A stretch of DNA of 10,238 nt from CAZMYO01 sp964570525 (lineage in GTDB: Bacteria > Patescibacteriota > Patescibacteriia > Magasanikbacterales > GWA2-37-8): NCBI GenBank assembly GCA_964570525.1, contig CAZMYO010000001.1:1-10238 (forward strand). The letters run 5' to 3'. Positions 6,837 through 10,238 of the stretch are shown in pieces (positions within the stretch are counted from its first letter, which is position 1; each line of letters opens with the position of its first letter). A program made the translations under genes and the position numbers. Under the pieces are notes generated by a model. That model was not told the DNA's origin and did no database searches. It saw nothing but the letters and a program-made list of their open reading frames with translations.

Positions 6837-6976
6837 TGTCATTACGAGAAGTGAGGAACGAGCGACCTGGCTTCGCCGAAGCGTGGCTACGCCAAGGCGA
6901 GCGAAGCAAGCTCGTTGTTTTCAGTGCTCCTTAAGCCAGGGGGTTGCCGCGCTCCCTTCGGTCGCTCGCAATGACA
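6837..6976. mobile_element. 140-bp inverted-repeat element (REP/MITE-like)
   Basis: The ends are TGTCATTACGAG (6837-6848) and CTCGCAATGACA (6965-6976), inverted with one mismatch. Inside, CCTGGCTT (6866-6873) faces AAGCCAGG (6933-6940), and further GCTTCGCCGAAGC-like palindromes fill the centre. It encodes nothing and sits just after the VanW stop. TGTCATTGCGAG-ended short repeats are widespread dispersed elements in several bacterial groups. Mobility is inferred from structure only and no target-site duplication was identified. Confidence 0.65.
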
Positions 6977-6984
6977 AATACTAC

Positions 6985-8892
6985 TTAAGGCGCGTCGGGA
7001 ATTAAGATGCCGGGCAAAGTTAAGGTAGACGTGGCCATCCCTTTTTTTACTCCGATCATACATATTTTTGGCAATGGCCGGTAAAAACTATCGAATCTCC
7101 GCTCTACTTTTTCTCCGCCGGGAGTGAAACGCGTATAGATAAAACTGGCGACCGCGCCGCGGAAAGCATTCTGGCATTTCGTCTCTCCCAGTTTTAGCGT
7201 GCCGTCATCAACCAAAATATCCTGCTGGTCACCGGCCGGAATCCATTTGCTTACCAGAGGGTGCGTATACCAGCCCTTGCGTCCATCGGGCTTGCCCCAC
7301 AAGGTAAAGGTGAGTAGTTGTTTTTTGTGGTCAATGGCAGTTTGCAACAGCAAATAATTTCCCGTATCGTTTTTAAATTTCAAATCCAGCTGTGGCTCGT
7401 ATAATGTGGCATCCGTGCCGGGATTGCCATTTACCGGATCGGAATAGTAAGCGACTACCAGAGAGTGATTGCGGCGTTGGGTTATATCCATGCCGGAATT
7501 CATGGCCATACGGAATAAGGTTGTGCCGATCTGGCACATGCCGCCGCCAATTTCCGGTTTTATTTCTTTTCCTTTAATAACTTGTTCGGGAAGATACCCA
7601 TTGTCGGCGGTGTAGGGGCCGGCGAATTTGTTGGCCGAAAATTCTTCATCCGGTTTAATGAGTACGCCATTCAGCCTTTCCACGGCATGAGCGATGTTCT
7701 TAATGCGATTGGTGTGGCTATCTTTAAAGGTTGAGGTGCCGGCGCCGATAATCTCCGCGATGCCAAAATCGTTGACCTCGGTAGTTTTTAATTTTGGTTC
7801 AACCGTGAGTGTCGCTATCATTACCGTGGTGGTATTCGCGACCAAGCTAAAATTGCGTGCCTCAAAAGCGGCGACAATATCTTGGTAAGCGGCCTCTTCA
7901 CTCACGGTAACTCCGGAGCGGCTGGCTTGAAACTCTTTAACTTTTCCGTTTTCTATCTCAAACTTCGCTTCTTGGGGAGCAACTTCTATAGCCGGCTTCA
8001 CGATGGTAGATAAATATTTTTTTAGCTGATCTTCGTCTAAAGAAAACACGGCGCCGCCATCCTGTCTCATCCGCACCTCAAGCCACTGCATGAGCCTGCT
8101 CTTGTAGAGCGGCCACGCTTTGGTTTCGCCATTAGCGGCATCATCGTAGCGCAACACGAATTCTCCCCCCGCAAATAACGCGGGTAATCGAGAGGCAATC
8201 GCCACAATGTCCTTTGTGGTAATGGTGGGAGAATATTTGGTTAACGTGACTCTCACCGGATTAAAGGACAGCTGGGAAAGATTATTTTTAAGCTGGCGGA
8301 TGATGGGCGGGTAGTCAAAGGCGACGCCGGCGTGTTCGGAAGTAATGCTGTAACCAGCCGAAAGATAACCGTTAAACGCTACCCCGGCATTTTGAGCCGG
8401 GTACTCGAATTTTTGAAGATACCCCTGAAGAGCGGGGATTAAGCTGTTTTCATTCACCGTCACCGGCGCCAGGAGTCGGCGCGGAGGAAGAAACCGACTC
8501 CAGAGTGGCGCCCAAACCCTGGATAAAAATAAACCGGACCGCCCGGCCGCGAGCGCCTCTCGAGTAAATTCATCGCTGTTCAAACGAACAAGCTCCACCG
8601 CGTTATCGCCTCCTGATAAAATGGGGTTTAAAGTAATTTTATGTTCTTCTCCGTTCTGATCGATAACAATAAGGTGAAGGCCGTTTTTAGAAAGACGGTT
8701 ATTGAAATTTTCGGCAAAGCGCACCAACTCGTCGTGGGTAAGTCCACCCAAAGAATAATCTCCGATATAGACGCCGGGATAAACTTTCCCTTCGTATATT
8801 TTGGCGTAGACGACAACATACCCGGCCAACGCCGAAAGGAGAATTAAGATACTAACGCAAAAAATTACTAATAATTTTGACCGCAGACGCAT
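6985..8892 (-). CDS. VanW family protein with peptidoglycan-binding-like domains, membrane-anchored
   Basis: 635 residues. An in-frame TAG four codons upstream makes this ATG the first usable start. A basic N-terminus and a hydrophobic helix (about 7-30) anchor the protein facing outward, followed by YPGVYIGDYSLGGLT (38-52), typical of the start of this family. Two stretches resembling the putative peptidoglycan-binding domain PG_binding_4 cover roughly 55-200 and 222-350. The VanW domain (about 380-530) shows its hallmarks: FSANKFAG (418-425), GYLPEQVI (432-439), GGGMCQIGTTLF (449-460), RRNHSLVVAYY (473-483) and GTDATLYEP (492-500). The remaining roughly 100 residues are beta-rich where many relatives carry a G5 domain. 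VanW is named from a vancomycin-resistance cluster, but its biochemical role is unknown; cell-wall association is the usual inference. The gene lies 97 nt after hsp20 on the same strand, with no clear promoter in between. Confidence 0.93.
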   Translation of the reverse strand: MRLRSKLLVIFCVSILILLSALAGYVVVYAKIYEGKVYPGVYIGDYSLGGLTHDELVRFAENFNNRLSKNGLHLIVIDQNGEEHKITLNPILSGGDNAVELVRLNSDEFTREALAAGRSGLFLSRVWAPLWSRFLPPRRLLAPVTVNENSLIPALQGYLQKFEYPAQNAGVAFNGYLSAGYSITSEHAGVAFDYPPIIRQLKNNLSQLSFNPVRVTLTKYSPTITTKDIVAIASRLPALFAGGEFVLRYDDAANGETKAWPLYKSRLMQWLEVRMRQDGGAVFSLDEDQLKKYLSTIVKPAIEVAPQEAKFEIENGKVKEFQASRSGVTVSEEAAYQDIVAAFEARNFSLVANTTTVMIATLTVEPKLKTTEVNDFGIAEIIGAGTSTFKDSHTNRIKNIAHAVERLNGVLIKPDEEFSANKFAGPYTADNGYLPEQVIKGKEIKPEIGGGMCQIGTTLFRMAMNSGMDITQRRNHSLVVAYYSDPVNGNPGTDATLYEPQLDLKFKNDTGNYLLLQTAIDHKKQLLTFTLWGKPDGRKGWYTHPLVSKWIPAGDQQDILVDDGTLKLGETKCQNAFRGAVASFIYTRFTPGGEKVERRFDSFYRPLPKICMIGVKKGMATSTLTLPGILIPDAP

Positions 8893-8989
8893 ACCCTGTG
8901 GCTATATCTAAATAACTTATGAATTTAATCCGTACACAAAAATTTCCAAGGAGGTAGTCTCGAAACAATTTTTTTTCGCAATCGTCCGT

Positions 8990-9439
8990 TTACCCCTCAA
9001 TTACCATAATTGTAATGGTTTCAGTTGTTTGGGTTTTTGGCAGATGAATGGTGAGGACGCCGTTTTTGTATTCGGAGTAAACGAGCTCGCTTTTTATGTC
9101 CGTGGGAAGCACGATAGTTCGAGAAAATTTTCCCCAATAGCATTCCTTATTAAAATAATGCGTGGCCGAGGGCACCGGAGACTCGCGCCGTCCTCTGATG
9201 GTGAGAAGGTCGTTATGCAGATGAAGTTCGATATCTTCGGGTTTTGTGCCGGCCATGGTCGCGATGATCACAAGATTTTCTTCCGTTTCCAAAACATCCA
9301 CCGCGAGCTGGCCGTCTTCGCGATCATCATCCCAAGAGAAACTTTTTTCTTCCGCGGACAACAAAGACGACAAATTAGCCGGGGCGGCGTTGTCTAAGCT
9401 TTCCGACAAAATTATTTTTTCCAAATTTCCTTCAAGCAT
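8990..9439 (-). CDS. Hsp20 / alpha-crystallin family small heat shock protein
   Basis: 149 residues, normal for the family. A variable N-terminal arm (1-43) precedes the alpha-crystallin domain (about 44-135), which shows LAVDVLETEENLVIIATMAG (45-64), PEDIELHLHNDLLTIRGRR (67-85), a FSRTIVLP strand (105-112) and the signature NGVLTIHLPK (126-135). These cytoplasmic ATP-independent chaperones hold unfolding proteins. The short C-terminal tail (TTETITIMVIEG) ends in an IMVI sequence that may serve as the I-x-I oligomer contact. The gene precedes vanW by 97 nt. Upstream lies a promoter overlapped by a 12-bp inverted repeat rather than the CIRCE operator. No Shine-Dalgarno sequence is visible (CCCTATT directly before ATG), so initiation may not depend on one. 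Confidence 0.95.
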   Translation of the reverse strand: MLEGNLEKIILSESLDNAAPANLSSLLSAEEKSFSWDDDREDGQLAVDVLETEENLVIIATMAGTKPEDIELHLHNDLLTIRGRRESPVPSATHYFNKECYWGKFSRTIVLPTDIKSELVYSEYKNGVLTIHLPKTQTTETITIMVIEG

Positions 9440-9460
9440 AATAGGGCTAAAGGTAACTGT

Positions 9461-9488
9461 AGTATAGCATATCGTAAAATAACGACAA
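9461..9488 (-). promoter_or_regulatory. Promoter of hsp20
   Basis: The minus strand reads TGCTATACT (TATACT at plus 9461-9466 with extended TGC). A weak -35, TTGTCG, lies at plus 9483-9488 with 16-nt spacing. Transcription would start about 15 nt before the ATG. Confidence 0.6.
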
Positions 9489-9501
9489 AATATGCTATAC
9501 T
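9461..9501. promoter_or_regulatory. 12-bp perfect inverted repeat, candidate hsp20 operator
   Basis: AGTATAGCATAT (9461-9472) and ATATGCTATACT (9490-9501) are exact reverse complements separated by 17 bp. One arm contains the hsp20 -10; the other lies just upstream of its -35. The arrangement suits a dimeric repressor, but the regulator is unknown. A second small dyad, TATCG-AAAG-CGATA (9501-9514), adjoins it. Confidence 0.55.
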
Positions 9502-9514
9502 ATCGAAAGCGATA

Positions 9515-9543
9515 TTGACCGAAGTCGCCTAATTTGCTATCAT
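9515..9543 (+). promoter_or_regulatory. Promoter of the tRNA-Phe / tRNA-Pro operon
   Basis: TTGACC (9515-9520) is followed after 17 nt by TATCAT (9538-9543) with an extended TGC. It closely resembles the ncRNA promoter (TTGACA-17-TATCAT). The -10 lies in a 10-bp palindrome, TATCATGATA (9538-9547). The leader to the first tRNA is about 90 nt. Confidence 0.8.
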
Positions 9544-9573
9544 GATAGGATTAAATTGGGCAAATACCCCAAA

Positions 9574-9630
9574 GCTTTGGCGTAAAGCCACGTGGTGGCC
9601 ACGCCACTTTACGTGGCAGAAATCCAAAGC
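9574..9630. repeat. Long imperfect palindrome in the tRNA leader
   Basis: GCTTTGG (9574-9580) pairs with CCAAAGC (9624-9630), CGTAAAG (9581-9587) with CTTTACG (9607-9613), and CGTGG-TGG-CCACG (9591-9603) caps it. The outer and middle stems are separated by 10 unpaired bases on one side only. It may be a REP-like insertion or a structured leader. No U-run follows, so it is not an obvious terminator. Confidence 0.65.
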
Positions 9631-9638
9631 ATAGCAGC

Positions 9639-9713
9639 GCCGCGGTAGCTCATTGGTAGAGCGCAGCCCTGAAGAGGCTGGCGTAGACAGTTCGATTCTG
9701 TCCCGCGGCACCA
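9639..9713 (+). tRNA. tRNA-Phe (anticodon GAA), CCA encoded
   Basis: A full cloverleaf can be drawn: acceptor GCCGCGG/CCGCGGC (9639-9645 and 9703-9709), D stem GCTC/GAGC, anticodon stem CAGCC/GGCTG (9664-9668 and 9676-9680) around CTGAAGA, variable loop GCGTA, and T stem GACAG/CTGTC around TTCGATT. The anticodon is GAA (9671-9673). A73 is followed by an encoded CCA (9711-9713). Base 37 is G, where most bacterial tRNA-Phe have A. Confidence 0.96.
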
Positions 9714-9733
9714 AATATCTAACGGGGTAAACT

Positions 9734-9807
9734 CGGGGTATGGCTCAATTGGCTAGAGCACCTGGTTTGGGACCAGGGGATTGTGGGTTCAAGTCCCACT
9801 ACCCCGA
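9734..9807 (+). tRNA. tRNA-Pro (anticodon TGG), CCA not encoded
   Basis: Acceptor CGGGGTA/TACCCCG (9734-9740 and 9800-9806), D stem GCTC/GAGC, anticodon stem CCTGG/CCAGG around TTTGGGA, T stem GTGGG/CCCAC around TTCAAGT. The anticodon is TGG (9768-9770). G37, the C1-G72 pair and A73 fit a bacterial tRNA-Pro. The bases after A73 are CGA, so CCA must be added by nucleotidyltransferase. It lies 20 nt after tRNA-Phe and is evidently co-transcribed with it. Confidence 0.96.
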
Positions 9808-9811
9808 CGAA

Positions 9812-9846
9812 AACAAAAAAATACTTGCAATCAGTGCTTTTTTGTT
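9812..9846 (+). terminator. Possible terminator after the tRNA operon
   Basis: An A-rich arm (AAACAAAAAA) is the reverse complement of the T-rich arm TTTTTTGTTT, around a GCA-ATCAG-TGC core; the T-run can also serve as the U-tract. The GC content of the stem is low, so the call is tentative. Processing at tRNA 3' ends would make a strong terminator less necessary. Confidence 0.4.
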
Positions 9847-9851
9847 TGCCT

Positions 9852-9879
9852 TTGCATGTCCCATCTGGTATGCTATGTT
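9852..9879 (+). promoter_or_regulatory. Candidate promoter of the right-edge gene
   Basis: TTGCAT (9852-9857), 16 nt, then TATGTT (9874-9879) with an extended TGC. Both hexamers match consensus at 4 of 6. The recurring TGCTAT also occurs at the hsp20 and tRNA promoters. Confidence 0.4.
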
Positions 9880-9908
9880 TGCAGAATACCCAACAAAAGG
9901 AGAGGAAG

Positions 9909-10238
9909 ATGGCCAGAAAAAAGAGAAGCGGGGAATTGCGGATCAATTTTCCACAGAACATTCAACGGCTTGCCGAAAAATTCCTCAACCAACGTTTGGA
10001 AAATGAGCAAGCCGAGCGAGTAAAGAGGGTGGTTTATGAAAGAGAAAGAAAGCGCGTGCGCGCTCGGCGTTTGCAAAATGGTTTGTTGTTTGCCAAACAA
10101 ATCTTTGCTTGGGCCAAAGCTTTTAGGAATAGCGATATCGGCCAAGAGCTGATGAGGAAATCTCATAAACCCACCGCTTACAACAACATTCTTTTTTACG
10201 ATGGACATATTGAACGCGTTGAGTGGGCTGGGCTGGGA
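9909..10238 (+). CDS. Basic, helix-rich hypothetical protein (partial, runs off right edge)
   Basis: The frame from ATG at 9909 is open to the window end, giving 110 residues without a stop. AAGGAG (9897-9902), six bases before the ATG, is the clearest ribosome binding site in the window and fixes the start. Residues 1-56 are strongly basic and predicted helical (MARKKRSGELRI; RVKRVVYERERKRVRARR at 37-54), and a more mixed region (59-84) and a beta-like stretch (NNILFYDGHIERVEWAGLG, 92-110) follow. There is no signal peptide or membrane helix. I do not recognise a family; nucleic-acid contact through the Arg-rich segment is only a guess. It follows the tRNA operon on the same strand but probably has its own promoter. 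Confidence 0.8.
   Translation, partial: MARKKRSGELRINFPQNIQRLAEKFLNQRLENEQAERVKRVVYERERKRVRARRLQNGLLFAKQIFAWAKAFRNSDIGQELMRKSHKPTAYNNILFYDGHIERVEWAGLG

Noticed and set aside
8948..8955. AAGGAGGT, a perfect Shine-Dalgarno sequence on the plus strand
   Set aside because: No start codon follows at a usable distance and both flanking genes are on the minus strand. Probably chance.
9529..9961. Minus-strand frames at 9529-9714 (containing DRIELSTPASSGLRSTNELP) and 9719-9961 (containing VGLEPTIPWSQTRCSSQLSH)
   Set aside because: These are the well-known false peptides obtained by translating the complementary strand of tRNA genes.
9740..10023. Plus-strand frames at 9740-10006 and 9781-10023
   Set aside because: They begin inside tRNA-Pro and overlap the better-supported gene at 9909, which has a proper Shine-Dalgarno sequence.
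9873..10208. Minus-strand 111-codon open frame
   Set aside because: Antisense to the gene starting at 9909; no promoter or ribosome binding site favours it.
1..10238. Alternative genetic code (UGA read as glycine, as in Gracilibacteria)
   Set aside because: All four complete genes stay open and end in TAA under the standard code, with no in-frame UGA needing to be read through.
1..10238. CRISPR array, integrase, transposase or prophage module
   Set aside because: No regularly spaced direct repeats with unique spacers and no recombinase frame were found. The repeats at 294-2900 are coding.

Overview
The window looks like a chromosome segment of a Candidate Phyla Radiation (Patescibacteria, probably Parcubacteria-like) bacterium. 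The first secreted protein carries the Cys-bearing lead-in motif and VGIGTxxPxDKLTV modules that I know mainly from surface proteins of that group. The second carries GWINF/GWIDF repeats common there. All four complete genes end in TAA, nothing suggests UGA recoding, and promoters are extended -10 types (TGn-TATAAT and variants). This placement is inferred from protein style, not from a marker gene.

Layout. Positions 1-3377 (minus) hold the N-terminal 1125 residues of a secreted, highly repetitive beta-strand repeat protein that runs off the left edge. Positions 3471-3833 (minus) hold a small protein with one N-terminal membrane helix. Positions 3944-6160 (minus) hold a 738-residue secreted, C-terminally membrane-anchored mosaic protein. 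Positions 6161-6984 have no protein gene. They contain the divergent promoter of the mosaic protein, GC-rich palindromes, a free-standing transcription unit on the plus strand (sigma-70 promoter, about 354 nt of structured RNA, strong intrinsic terminator) and a 140-bp inverted-repeat element. Positions 6985-8892 (minus) encode a VanW-family protein and 8990-9439 (minus) an Hsp20 small heat shock protein. A regulatory region rich in dyads separates hsp20 from a plus-strand tRNA operon, tRNA-Phe(GAA) then tRNA-Pro(UGG), read from a TTGACC-17-TATCAT promoter. The 5' part of a basic, unrecognised protein (9909 onward, plus) runs off the right edge.

How it fits together. Most of the minus-strand content concerns the cell surface: two large exported repeat or mosaic proteins, a small membrane protein, and a membrane-anchored VanW protein with peptidoglycan-binding-like domains. 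The two large surface proteins share the 11-mer TGGTATAATTA at their -10 region. The most notable unexplained item is the stand-alone structured RNA at about 6482-6835, which I could not match to tmRNA, RNase P RNA, SRP RNA or 6S RNA by eye. TTATCCACA-like sequences (DnaA-box consensus) lie upstream of its promoter and of the promoters of both large surface proteins, always in the direction of transcription.
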